A DNA stretch of 64,000 bases, taken from Streptomyces cyaneochromogenes. GTDB lineage: Bacteria > Actinomycetota > Actinomycetes > Streptomycetales > Streptomycetaceae. This document shows, piece after piece, positions 46,224-53,818 of this stretch. The stretch lies in contig NZ_CP034539.1 of NCBI RefSeq assembly GCF_003963535.1, positions 6,820,001 to 6,884,000 on the forward strand, read 5' to 3'. The translations under genes and the position numbers were made by a program. The first letter of the stretch is position 1, and every line of letters starts with the position of its first letter. The notes beneath the pieces are model-generated. The model had not been told where the DNA came from. It ran no database searches and was given only the letters and a program-made list of their open reading frames with translations.

Positions 46224-47243
46224 TCAGGCCACGCTCTGCGCGCGGCCGGCCAGGTCCAGCGCGATGTCGGTGATCATGTCCTCCTGACCGCCGACCATGC
46301 CCCGCCGGCCGACCTCGACCAGGATGCCGCGGGTGTCCAGGCCGTAGCGTGCGGCCGCCGTCTCGGCGTGCCGCAGGAAGCTGGAGTACACGCCCGCGTA
46401 GCCGAGGCTGAGGGTCTCGCGGTCCACCCGCACCTCGCGGTCCTGCAGCGGTCGTACGAGATCGTCGGCCGCGTCCATCAAGGGGAACAGGTCGCAGGCG
46501 TGCTCCCAGCCCATCAGGTCGGCGACCGCGACGAACGCCTCCAGGGGGCAGTTGCCGGCGCCCGCGCCCTGCCCGGCGAGCGAGGCGTCGACCCGTACCG
46601 CGCCGCTCTCGACGGCCACCACGGTGTTGGCGACGCCCAGGGCGAGGTTGTGGTGGGCGTGGATGCCGAGCTCGGTGGCCGGGTCGAGGACGTCGCGGTA
46701 GGCGCGGAAGCGGTCGCGGACGCCGTCCATGGTGAGGCGGCCGCCGGAGTCGGTGACGTAGACGCAGTGGGCGCCGTAGGACTCCATCAGCTTGGCCTGA
46801 CGGGCGAGTTCGGCCGGTTCGGTCATGTGGGACATCATCAGGAACCCGGCGACGTCCATGCCCAGGTCGCGGGCGGCGGCGATGTGCTGGGCGGAGATGT
46901 CGGCCTCGGTGCAGTGGGTGGCCACCCGGACGCTCCGGATGCCGAGGGCGTGGGCCTGCCTCAGGTCGTGCAAGGTGCCGATGCCGGGCAGCAGCAGGGT
47001 GGTGGGCACCGCGTGCTGCGTGGCGTCGACCACCGCCTCGATCCACTCCCAGTCGGTGTGGGCGCCGACGCCGTAGTTGATGCTGGAGCCGGCCAGACCG
47101 TCGCCGTGCGCGATCTCGATGGCGGCCACGCCGGCGGTGTCCAGGGCAGCGGCGATGGCGCGGGCCTGGTCGACGGTGTAGCGGTGCCGGACGGCGTGCA
47201 TGCCGTCCCGCAGGGTGACGTCCTGGACGTAGAGCCTGGTCAC
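46224..47243 (-). CDS. 4-hydroxy-2-oxovalerate aldolase
   Basis: Class II pyruvate aldolase of 339 aa (DmpG/MhpE/BphI family) that splits 4-hydroxy-2-oxoacids to pyruvate and an aldehyde in aromatic meta-cleavage pathways. The metal-site motifs [12 protein letters not shown] and [16 protein letters not shown] are intact, as is [14 protein letters not shown] at the end. The family normally works in a complex with acetaldehyde dehydrogenase, which channels the toxic aldehyde; here that gene is reduced to its 3' end directly upstream, overlapping this start (GTGA). Start GTG 47241-47243 with AAGGAGG upstream. The enzyme looks intact but lacks its partner in this window. Confidence 0.93.
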   Translation of the reverse strand: MTRLYVQDVTLRDGMHAVRHRYTVDQARAIAAALDTAGVAAIEIAHGDGLAGSSINYGVGAHTDWEWIEAVVDATQHAVPTTLLLPGIGTLHDLRQAHALGIRSVRVATHCTEADISAQHIAAARDLGMDVAGFLMMSHMTEPAELARQAKLMESYGAHCVYVTDSGGRLTMDGVRDRFRAYRDVLDPATELGIHAHHNLALGVANTVVAVESGAVRVDASLAGQGAGAGNCPLEAFVAVADLMGWEHACDLFPLMDAADDLVRPLQDREVRVDRETLSLGYAGVYSSFLRHAETAAARYGLDTRGILVEVGRRGMVGGQEDMITDIALDLAGRAQSVA

Positions 47244-47345
47244 TTGGCTGCCTCCTTGCGACGGTGGGCGGCCATGCGTTCCGCGGTGCGCAGCGCGGCC
47301 GAGGTCATGATGTCGAGGTTTCCGGCGTAGGCCGGGAGGTCAGCG
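47240..47345 (-). pseudogene. Acetaldehyde dehydrogenase, C-terminal remnant
   Basis: Only the last 35 codons remain: [15 protein letters not shown] then [21 protein letters not shown] and stop. [15 protein letters not shown] is the signature C-terminus of DmpF/MhpF acetaldehyde dehydrogenases, whose gene normally precedes the aldolase. Everything 5' of about 47345 is replaced by a transposase-derived N-terminus in another frame, so no dehydrogenase can be made. The stop overlaps the aldolase start. Confidence 0.82.
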
Positions 47346-47436
47346 AGACGTTCCCTGTGACTTCCTCGGCGTGGCGCAGGACCGCCAGGCGATGATGGGC
47401 TTGGCGGTCCTGCTGCTGTTGCAGCGAAGGGGGCAT
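47305..47436 (-). mobile_element. Transposase N-terminal fragment (IS481-like)
   Basis: An open frame of 43 codons starts at ATG 47434-47436 with GGAG eight bases before. It reads MPPSLQQQQDRQAHHRLAVL, then [13 protein letters not shown], like the helix-turn-helix start of IS481-type transposases (HAEEVTGNVALTCRYYGIS). After NVSLT the similarity ceases and the DNA becomes the dehydrogenase remnant read in a different frame, ending at TGA 47305-47307. It is a deletion scar of an insertion sequence. Confidence 0.7.
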
Positions 47437-47528
47437 GGCAGATCTCCGTAGTGGTCGGAGACCGCGAGTGTCAACAACGTCCGGCAGTTTTATACCTAGC
47501 GCCTACCGCTGACACCACACCCGAGGAA

Positions 47529-47563
47529 CGGGGCCCATCGCGCATCCCGCGCGGTGGGCCCCG
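47529..47563. terminator. Strong hairpin upstream of the 47.6 kb gene
   Basis: A 15-bp stem (CGGGGCCCATCGCGC against its complement with one G-T pair) closes a 5-base loop. It lies 37 bp before the next start. It could insulate that gene from upstream transcription or act as a 5'-UTR structure. Confidence 0.6.
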
Positions 47564-47600
47564 CCCCATGCACCACCAGCACCTGATGGAGAAAACCCAC

Positions 47601-48047
47601 GTGGAGAAGATCGAATTCGCGGACATCGTCCAGGTCTATCTCCGGACGCTGCCGCAGGCCGCCGATGTCCTGCAGGAGATTCCGGAGCCGCAGCGATCGA
47701 GCTTCGAGGCCTGGCCGGACGGCGAGGTGTCGGATCTGTTCGACTTCCTCCCCATGGCGTTCATGCGTCCGTTCCTGATGCCGCTCCTGCGCGAGGAGCC
47801 GGCCGACCGTGCAACGCTGACGGCGTGTGTCGAGTTCGTCGAGGGGCTCGCCCGGAACCCGGACTCCTACATCCAGAACGCCCTGCACTTCGAGGTCTAC
47901 GAGCAGTTCCTGGAGGGCCGCGAAGTCCTGCTCCGGGCACTGCGGTACCTCGGGCCCGTCGCGGGCGACGCCCTGCGCACCATGCTCGAGAAGAACTACC
48001 CGGCAACGCTCGCGAGCCTGACCGAGGGACAGGAGGACTGCCGCTGA
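47601..48047 (+). CDS. Hypothetical protein, conserved-looking
   Basis: Soluble protein of 148 aa, probably all helical: IVQVYLRTLPQAADVLQ, DLFDFLPMAFMRPFLMPLL, TLTACVEFVEGLARNPDSYIQNALHFEV and LRTMLEKNYPATLASL. I cannot name a family with certainty; such short helical proteins occur in toxin-immunity and metabolic contexts. GTG 47601 is preceded by GGAG at 9 bp; ATG 47586 in frame adds five residues. It lies just after the transposase/dehydrogenase scar. Confidence 0.7.
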   Translation: MEKIEFADIVQVYLRTLPQAADVLQEIPEPQRSSFEAWPDGEVSDLFDFLPMAFMRPFLMPLLREEPADRATLTACVEFVEGLARNPDSYIQNALHFEVYEQFLEGREVLLRALRYLGPVAGDALRTMLEKNYPATLASLTEGQEDCR

Positions 48048-48686
48048 GGGGACCGTCATGCCGCAGACCGGTGGGACGGTGGAGCGTGTTCTCGGCCTGC
48101 CTGGCAGAGGAACCACGAACGATCACTCGCCCCACGCACCAGGCCGCTCCACATGTCCGAAGCCCCCACGCCCGGGCCCGCGAGATGGAGCCTTCCTGCC
48201 CGACTGGAGCCCGTACGGCCCCCTCGCCCACCGCGTGGGCGCCTCCTCCGGTTCCCCGGCCCCGGAGCAGTCCTGGCGCGTGGTGCTCGTACGGGCCGCG
48301 CCCGGCATCGGTTCGCGGCCTGAGCACGTCTCCTCCGACGCCGGGAACCACGTCGGCATGACGCAGCGCCTTGGAAAGGCTCCGCGAATGACGATGGCTC
48401 CCGGCTGCGAGATCCCGCGGCAGCTGCGAACGTGGACTGGCTGATGGGGTGTCCGGGCACTGTGCCGGCCCATCTGTATGTGCGCATGAGACGCGCTGGG
48501 CGCCCGTGGGAAGGAGACTGCTTCGTCCCGAAGCAACTTGGGTGGGATTTCTACCTCGGGCTGGTGTGTCTCTCACCTGTGCTGATGATCTCCAGGCGTT
48601 CGCGCTCGCCCGCCGCTGTTCGCCGGCGTTGTCACGCAGTCAGACACTCACCTGGTGCGGCTCCCGGTGCGCGGGATCAGCGGACG
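48048..48686. other. Gene-free accessory interval
   Basis: Several overlapping open frames exist on both strands, but none has a ribosome site, a recognisable domain or consistent codon bias, and they exclude one another. The composition is mixed. I take it as eroded DNA at the edge of the accessory stretch. Confidence 0.5.
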
Positions 48687-50060
48687 TCAGCTCAGTTGGG
48701 ATTCCACCTCGCCACCCAAAGGGCCCCAATTTTCATCGACTGTTGATTGAATGTTACTTTCCAGTTGTCTGCGGAACTGATCGATCTCGAAATCAACCTG
48801 TTGCAGTTGCTCGTGAACAATTCTTGCGTGAATGCGAGCTCCCTCTAGGGTTTTCGTGACGTCAGCCAGCTCGGCCTCAGCCAGGTTCGCCGCGGCAGGC
48901 TTCGTGGCCAGGTAGCTACGCAGACTCTTCTGCTTCGCCTTGTAAAATCGGATTTGATGTCCTGCTTCCGCCACCAATTGCCGCGCCTGCTCGCGCCTTA
49001 CGATTAGCTCTTTTGCGCTCTCAAACGCCTCGGAAGATTCATCGCCGTCTTCTCGCATTTTTTCCAGTAGTTCATCAAGGGTTCTTGCGCGCGCCACCGA
49101 AACACGCATTCCTTGAGTTCTAGGTGTCGACGCTGGACTGCTGGGTACATTAAGGGCGACCGCTTCTAGAGTCTCTTTACTGACGTCAGCCCCTAGGTGC
49201 TCTTGAGCGAGCGCAAGGAACTCGCTCGGGCGCAATAGATAGAATTGAACCCCTGCTCTATCTTTCATTTCCGCCACAAGCTCTGGCCTAGGCCCCAATC
49301 GGTACTCTCTATCCCTCCTGACCCAGTCCTCCTTATTGTCGCGTGTAACGAAGAGGATCGCCCTGGATCCACGCTCGCCTTCTTTGATGATTTGCTCCCA
49401 AAGGACTAGGTCGCCGATAGCTCTCGACTTGTCTTTATGGGCATCGCAGTAACCTGGCGGGATCTTCTTGTCGAACCTGATGTCCGCCTGCTTGGTTACG
49501 CTGTCCATCTCATCAACGGACAACGGGGGGCCGACTTTCCCGGTGAGTATTTCATCTACAGCGCGTAGGATATGGTCGTCGCGCAGCGCGCTCGCGATGC
49601 TGATGTCCGAAGAGTCGCGCAATGCCCTAACATCTCTGACGATGTGGGAAATAGAATCAGCGAGGCTACTTGCCGCCTCAGAGAATTTATCCTGCGGTGC
49701 ACCGCATGCCTCTCTGAGGCGCTCTAGCGATCCGAAAGCCTGCTTTTTGATGGCGTCGAACTCTTCCAAGAAGACTTTGAACAGCGCGGCTTGATCGCGA
49801 ATCGCGTTGAATCTGCGCTCGTGGAACTCTTGGCCGACTCGATGAGGGATCCACAGCCTCTCACCTGCCGCCCGAAAAGCGTTGATCTGCTCGGCCCGAA
49901 CCTCCGGAATTACACGATATAGGTCGAGCAGTACGTTCGCATCTAAGACGATGGTGGCTTCCTTTAGGGCTTTTTCCAGCTCAGTGGCTGTGGGGCTATA
50001 GTGCCCCGGAAACCAGTATCGAAGGTCTCCTGTCGTCGACGACACCTCGCCCTGACTCAC
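48687..50060 (-). CDS. PIN-like-domain protein (DUF4935 type), horizontally acquired
   Basis: Protein of 457 aa. An N-terminal PIN-like nuclease domain starts at ATIVLDANVLLDLYRV (first Asp), continues with WIPHRVGQEFHERR (acidic residue) and ends about residue 290 with AILFVTRDNKEDW (late Asp), typical of the PIN_8/DUF4935 family found in defence islands. The C-terminal 170 residues form a charged coiled coil (DELLEKMREDGDESSEAF, EAGHQIRFYKAKQKS). Codon use is clearly poorer in G and C than in its neighbours, which signals recent transfer. Start GTG 50058-50060. It is probably an RNA- or DNA-cleaving effector, activity unproven. Confidence 0.85.
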   Translation of the reverse strand: MSQGEVSSTTGDLRYWFPGHYSPTATELEKALKEATIVLDANVLLDLYRVIPEVRAEQINAFRAAGERLWIPHRVGQEFHERRFNAIRDQAALFKVFLEEFDAIKKQAFGSLERLREACGAPQDKFSEAASSLADSISHIVRDVRALRDSSDISIASALRDDHILRAVDEILTGKVGPPLSVDEMDSVTKQADIRFDKKIPPGYCDAHKDKSRAIGDLVLWEQIIKEGERGSRAILFVTRDNKEDWVRRDREYRLGPRPELVAEMKDRAGVQFYLLRPSEFLALAQEHLGADVSKETLEAVALNVPSSPASTPRTQGMRVSVARARTLDELLEKMREDGDESSEAFESAKELIVRREQARQLVAEAGHQIRFYKAKQKSLRSYLATKPAAANLAEAELADVTKTLEGARIHARIVHEQLQQVDFEIDQFRRQLESNIQSTVDENWGPLGGEVESQLS

Positions 50061-50390
50061 CGCTACCCCCCCATGTTGATTGGCAGGTACTCTATCGAAT
50101 CTTCTGGGCTATTTCCTGCGGTTTAAGGAGATTGATCGACAAGGTTGTCGTGGTGGCTTTGGGCTGGAGTTTCAATGACCGGGCCAAGCCCGTGGGGTGC
50201 CCGCTGCCATGCGGGCGGCAGCTCGCCCCGGAGATCGTTTGCGCCTCAGCCGACCAACGTCAGCCACGACGGCGGGCACACCGACCGATCAGGCGCGCGT
50301 GTGCCTCGCTGCACCCCCACTGACTTCAACCACGGTGTCGGCTTTGTGTCGTCGACCCAGCGCAGGATTCCCGGCAGCGCAGCGAAAAGC
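50061..50390. other. Intergenic gap with no gene seen
   Basis: Lies between two minus-strand genes. It includes the likely promoter of the PIN gene in an AT-richer stretch near 50090-50150. No protein or RNA feature is recognised. Confidence 0.45.
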
Positions 50391-50846
50391 TCAGAGCCGG
50401 AGTTCCGCGAGCACTGGGTTGGCGGCGAGTTTTGGGTGTTCGTTGCTGAGCTGCGTCAGCACGGCCTCTCGAAAGATCAGCCAGGCGTTCCTGAGATCAA
50501 CGCGTTCGCAGACCGCCTCTGCCATGGCGTACGTGCACGAAACCCGCACCTCCTCGCCTTTGGGGTGGAAGCTGATCAGCTCGGCGTTCTCCGTGAAGCC
50601 GATCGTCGTCTGCTCGCCCCGCTCCAGGTGTTCGAGTGCCCCCTTCATCGACCACAGGAAGTCGAACACGGGCGTCCAGGACCACGGCGGGCTCAGTTCG
50701 GCCTCGCCGATCGTGAACGTAAGGTCCGACAGGAAGTAGTACCAGCGCAGGTCAGCACGGCTGACGACGGCGAGGTCCACTCCTTTGCGGTTCTCCCGGC
50801 CTTGGTCCACGTAGGGGCCGGTCTGGCCGTATTCGATCTTGATCAT
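50391..50846 (-). CDS. Hypothetical protein
   Basis: Protein of 151 aa, soluble, with beta-rich segments (RWYYFLSDLTFTIGEAEL, TTIGFTENAELISFHPKGEEVRVSCTYA) and a C-terminal helix (LRNAWLIFREAVLTQL). The layout resembles small Streptomyces proteins of unnamed DUF families encoded near toxin or immunity genes; I assign no function. Start ATG 50844-50846 with GGGGA just upstream. It reads toward the PIN gene after 330 bp, so co-transcription is doubtful. Confidence 0.68.
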   Translation of the reverse strand: MIKIEYGQTGPYVDQGRENRKGVDLAVVSRADLRWYYFLSDLTFTIGEAELSPPWSWTPVFDFLWSMKGALEHLERGEQTTIGFTENAELISFHPKGEEVRVSCTYAMAEAVCERVDLRNAWLIFREAVLTQLSNEHPKLAANPVLAELRL

Positions 50847-51051
50847 TTGTCCCCTGTTAGCGGTAGCGCGATGCGAATTCCCATCATCCGCGACGGGTGC
50901 GGCGGAGGTTCAGTGACGGAGTCAAGTCGCCTGCGCGGTGGGCGGAATCGGGGCGAAGGCCCTGTTGTCGCGTAGCAGGGCCCAGAGGACGCTAGTGCTG
51001 TGACCGCATAGGTTCGTCGGATCGCTGAACTGCGAGCAGTAGTCTCATCGG

Positions 51052-51540
51052 ATGATTGACCGCGGATTTTTCGACCGGACCGGACGGCGCGTCACCTTAC
51101 GGGAGGTGGGCGACGAGAACTGGCGCGCGGTCGCTGACATCGTGCCTCTCGACGAGCAGCGAAGTCATGTCCCCGCCATGGCAGCCCGCTACCTCTTGTT
51201 GTCGATGCGTGAGGACAACTGGAACTCGCTGGCGGTCTACGCCGACGACGCGGTCGTCGGACACGTCATGTGGGGTCTGGACGAGGACGGCTCGCACTGG
51301 ATCGGGGGAATGCTGATCGATGGCGCCGAGCAGGGCAAGGGCCTCGGCCGCGCCCTTCTGCTGACCATGACGGGCTGGTTGGTGGCGCAGGAGGGCTGCT
51401 GGGCGATCCGGCTGGCATATCAGCCGGACAACGCCGTTGCCGGACGGCTCTACACATCGCTGGGTTTCGTGCCGACGGGAGCAGTTGATGGTGATGAGGT
51501 CATCGCCGAGTTGGCACCAAGCCGGATCGGTAATCGCTGA
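51052..51540 (+). CDS. GNAT-family acetyltransferase (TTA codon)
   Basis: Enzyme of 162 aa. The GNAT core is present: SLAVYADDAVVGHVMWG, HWIGGMLIDGAEQGKGLGRALLLTM with the Q/RxxGxG/A acetyl-CoA loop, and IRLAYQPDNAVAGRLYTSLGF. Its length and sequence resemble spermidine/diamine or aminoglycoside-type GNAT enzymes; the substrate is open. Codon 16 is TTA, so translation depends on the bldA tRNA. Start ATG 51052. An IS630 fragment starts 30 bp after its stop. Confidence 0.85.
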   Translation: MIDRGFFDRTGRRVTLREVGDENWRAVADIVPLDEQRSHVPAMAARYLLLSMREDNWNSLAVYADDAVVGHVMWGLDEDGSHWIGGMLIDGAEQGKGLGRALLLTMTGWLVAQEGCWAIRLAYQPDNAVAGRLYTSLGFVPTGAVDGDEVIAELAPSRIGNR

Positions 51541-51570
51541 GAAGTGACGGGGGCGGATCACCGGGCCCGG

Positions 51571-52225
51571 TCATGCTGCGGCTGAGCGGGGGTGTCCGCC
51601 CCAGCGGATGCCTTTCTCGCTGCGGATACGAGCACGCTCGCGGCGTTGGGCGGCCAGGACGTCGGGGTGGCGGGCGTTGGCGTTGCGCCAGCGCGGGTAG
51701 GCGTGCAGGGCACGGGTCTGGACGGTGTGGTTCGGATGGTGGGAGTTGGCCAGGGTGAACTGCCGCAGCGGTCCGAAGTGGGCCTCGATCGGGTTGGCCC
51801 AGGAGGCGTTGGTCGGGGTGAAGCACTGCTCCAGCTTGTTTTTCTTCGCCCAGGCGCGGATCTTGGTGCCCTTGTGCGCGGAGAGGTTGTCCATGATCAC
51901 GTAGATCGGGGCGCCGTCCGGACGCGCGGCGCGGGTCGACTTCAGCGCGGTCAGGGAGTTCACGGCTCCCTTGCGTCGGCGGTTGACGCCTCACAGGGTG
52001 TCGTCGCCGACCGAGTAGCAGCCGTGGAAGTAGGTCACCCCGTGGGTGCGGTGGTAGGTCGCCGGCACCCGGTCGGGGCGGCCCCGTTCGGCCCAGCAGG
52101 ACCCACCGGTGGGGCGGATGCCCAGCGGGCCGAACTCGTCGAACGCGAAAACGCGGTCGGGGAAGCGCTCCAGGACGTGTTCGATGCGGTCCAGTTTGGT
52201 GTCGCGCTCGGGGTCGGCCGGGGCT
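51571..52225 (-). mobile_element. IS630-family transposase fragment A (internal stop)
   Basis: Minus-strand remains of a DDE transposase. FPDRVFAFDEFGPLGIRP, THGVTYFHGCYSVGDDTL, then a TGA at 51991-51993 where a Trp codon is expected, then GVNRRRKGAVNSLTALK, VIMDNLSAHKG and NASWANPIEAHFGPLR with the last catalytic Glu. The frame is otherwise unbroken. The N-terminal DNA-binding part is missing, cut at about 52225 where fragment B begins on the other strand. It is inactive. Confidence 0.85.
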
Positions 52226-52701
52226 CCGGATGGGTGTCGATGGCGGGTATGACCTGCTACAAGCCGGGCGAGCGGTCCCGGCTGATCTACGCCATCCGCG
52301 AGTACCGAGGGCGCAAGGGCGATCCGAAGGGCTTCGGCTGGCGGGACCTCCGCGACCTCTTGGTGCGTGCCCGCATCCAGCTCGGCGGGCCGATCGTGCT
52401 GGTCTGGGACAACGTCCGCCCCCACCTGACCGCCGGGATGCGGGAGTTCATCGCCGCGAATGCCGCCTGGCTCACCGTGTTCCAGCTCCCCACCTACGCG
52501 CCGGACCTGAACCGGCAGGAGGGCATCTGGTCGTTGGTCAAACGCGACCTCGGCAACCTCGCCGCAACTGACCTGGGCCAGATCACCAGGGCCGTGAAGC
52601 GCAGGCTCAAGCAGATCCACTATCGCCCGGATTTCGTCGACAGCTGCCTTGCAGGCACCGGCCTCATCACGGACGACGGACTGGCGCTGCAGATTCGTTA
52701 G
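52226..52701 (+). mobile_element. IS630-family transposase fragment B
   Basis: Plus-strand C-terminal half of a different IS630-type transposase: VSMAGMTCYKPGERSRLIYA, IVLVWDNVRPHLTAGMRE with the second Asp, and LPTYAPDLNRQEGIWSLVKR with the final Glu. It lacks the N-terminal half and any start of its own. Its TAG overlaps by 4 bp the stop of the next minus-strand gene. It lies back to back with fragment A, so two elements recombined or deleted here. Confidence 0.85.
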
Positions 52702-53111
52702 TCGACGTAGTACCGGTCGTAGACGGCGGAGCGCTCCTCCACTGAGAAGCCGTCGAATTCACCGTCTGCCTCGAGCTCGCGCAGTCGATCCAGTGCCGCC
52801 GTCGCAGAAGGTGCACGGTTGGCCGAGAGGTGGGCCTTCGTCGCGTCGAGCCCGTGCCCCAGCAGGAATTCGATGTCGATCGAGCACGCTGCGTCGAAGC
52901 TGGCTTGCTTCGCACTCCAGATCAGGAGCACGTCGTCGAGGTCGCCGCTGTTGAACAGCTGGAAGCAGCAGAGCCTCATCAGCTCAGTGTCGCCGTCGCC
53001 CTGGGCGCGTCGCTCACGCGCCGTGTGCTCTCTGAGGAGTGCACGGATCTCGTCGAGTTCCGCGCCGACGGGGCGAAGCCCGTAGCGGCGCCAGCTTTCG
53101 TTGACATCCAT
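52698..53111 (-). CDS. Hypothetical protein
   Basis: Soluble acidic protein of 137 aa, mostly helical: LDEIRALLREHTARERRAQG, ELMRLCCFQLFNSGDLDDVLLIWSAK, SIDIEFLLGHGLDATKAHL and ATAALDRLRELEADG. I do not recognise the family; the pattern resembles cytosolic immunity-type proteins, but that is a guess. Start ATG 53109-53111 with AAGGAG ten bases upstream; a longer GC-rich N-terminal extension is rejected. Confidence 0.7.
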   Translation of the reverse strand: MDVNESWRRYGLRPVGAELDEIRALLREHTARERRAQGDGDTELMRLCCFQLFNSGDLDDVLLIWSAKQASFDAACSIDIEFLLGHGLDATKAHLSANRAPSATAALDRLRELEADGEFDGFSVEERSAVYDRYYVD

Positions 53112-53226
53112 CGCTGGGCTCCTTGAACGTCCGGTCCGGCCCGTGCCTATCGGCCCCACCCATCGCCGTTCGGTCGGACGACGGCCCCTCTGCCGGTCAC
53201 AGTATGCACACCGAGGGCCAGCCGAT

Positions 53227-53266
53227 GTGGGTCGGCGGTCACCGGCGCCGGTGACCGCCGACCCAC
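53227..53266. repeat. 40-bp perfect palindrome
   Basis: GTGGGTCGGCGGTCACCGGC is followed at once by its exact complement. There is no spacer and no T tract. It lies upstream of the hypothetical gene and downstream of tRNA-Arg. It could be a terminator, a dimeric protein site or an element end. Confidence 0.8.
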
Positions 53267-53440
53267 GCCACCCGACATCACCCGTTCAAGTTGAGTAGTC
53301 CAAAGCCTCCAGTGATCAGGGCCGCCATACCCTCGTTCATCGCATCGTCCTCATCGCGGTTGGTGCGGCCTGGTGCCACGCCTTACGGCTGACGGGTGTG
53401 TCGGAGGTGTGTCGCGCGTATCGCAGATAGTGCGCGAACA

Positions 53441-53500
53441 GTGAGAGACAACGAGAGAGAGCGGGAGTCAGTGAGAGACAACGAGAGAGAGCGGGAGTCA
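53441..53500. repeat. Two exact 30-bp tandem repeats
   Basis: GTGAGAGACAACGAGAGAGA followed by GCGGGAGTCA occurs at 53441-53470 and again at 53471-53500. The purine-rich strand bias is unusual for this genome. Confidence 0.9.
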
Positions 53501-53523
53501 GTGAGACTGACTCCCGCTCTCTC
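53485..53523 (-). terminator. 18-bp perfect hairpin downstream of tRNA-Arg
   Basis: GAGAGAGCGGGAGTCAGT, loop GAG, then the exact complement. It overlaps the second 30-bp repeat and begins 52 bp beyond the tRNA 3' end, so it can terminate tRNA transcription from the minus strand. Confidence 0.65.
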
Positions 53524-53575
53524 ATGTCGGCATTCGCACTGGTCAGAGCTTGATTCTTGCTGTCTGACTGGCGAG

Positions 53576-53647
53576 TGCCCCCGGCAGGATTCGAACCTGC
53601 GCACACGGCTCCGGAGGCCGTTGCTCTATCCCCTGAGCTACGGGGGC
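53576..53647 (-). tRNA. tRNA-Arg (anticodon CCG)
   Basis: A complete cloverleaf on the minus strand: acceptor GCCCCCG pairing with CGGGGGC, D-loop TAGCTCAGGGGATAGAGC, anticodon stem ACGGC/GCCGT with loop CTCCGGA, and T arm GCAGGTTCGAATCCTGC. The anticodon CCG reads CGG. CCA is not encoded. tRNA genes of this kind are common integration sites for actinomycete integrative elements. Its 3' end faces the accessory genes to the left. Confidence 0.96.
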
Positions 53648-53806
53648 GTGTCGGGCGCCTTGCTCGGCGGCGACGGGTAGAACCCTACCAGCTTCAGGGG
53701 GGTGTTCATGAACGGGTTTCCGGGCGTGGCACCCGCGTCACCTGGGGTGGCTTGCCCGCAGGGGGTGGAAGTGGGGAAAACCCGGACGCGGTGGCCGGTC
53801 CGGACC

Positions 53807-53812
53807 TACTCT
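53807..53812 (+). promoter_or_regulatory. -10 box of a probable leaderless promoter
   Basis: TACTCT (TAnnnT) ends 6 bases before the GTG of the CheY-like gene, leaving no room for a ribosome site. Leaderless transcripts are frequent in Streptomyces. Confidence 0.45.
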
Positions 53813-53818
53813 CGAGTT

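Noticed and set aside
48058-48536. Hypothetical proteins on either strand
   Set aside because: Mutually overlapping frames without ribosome sites, domains or codon bias.
50145-50975. Plus-strand frame over the 151-aa hypothetical gene
   Set aside because: The minus-strand gene has a proper start, ribosome site and protein-like composition; the plus frame does not.
53441-53500. CRISPR-like repeat
   Set aside because: Only two directly abutting copies with no spacer and no cas genes.
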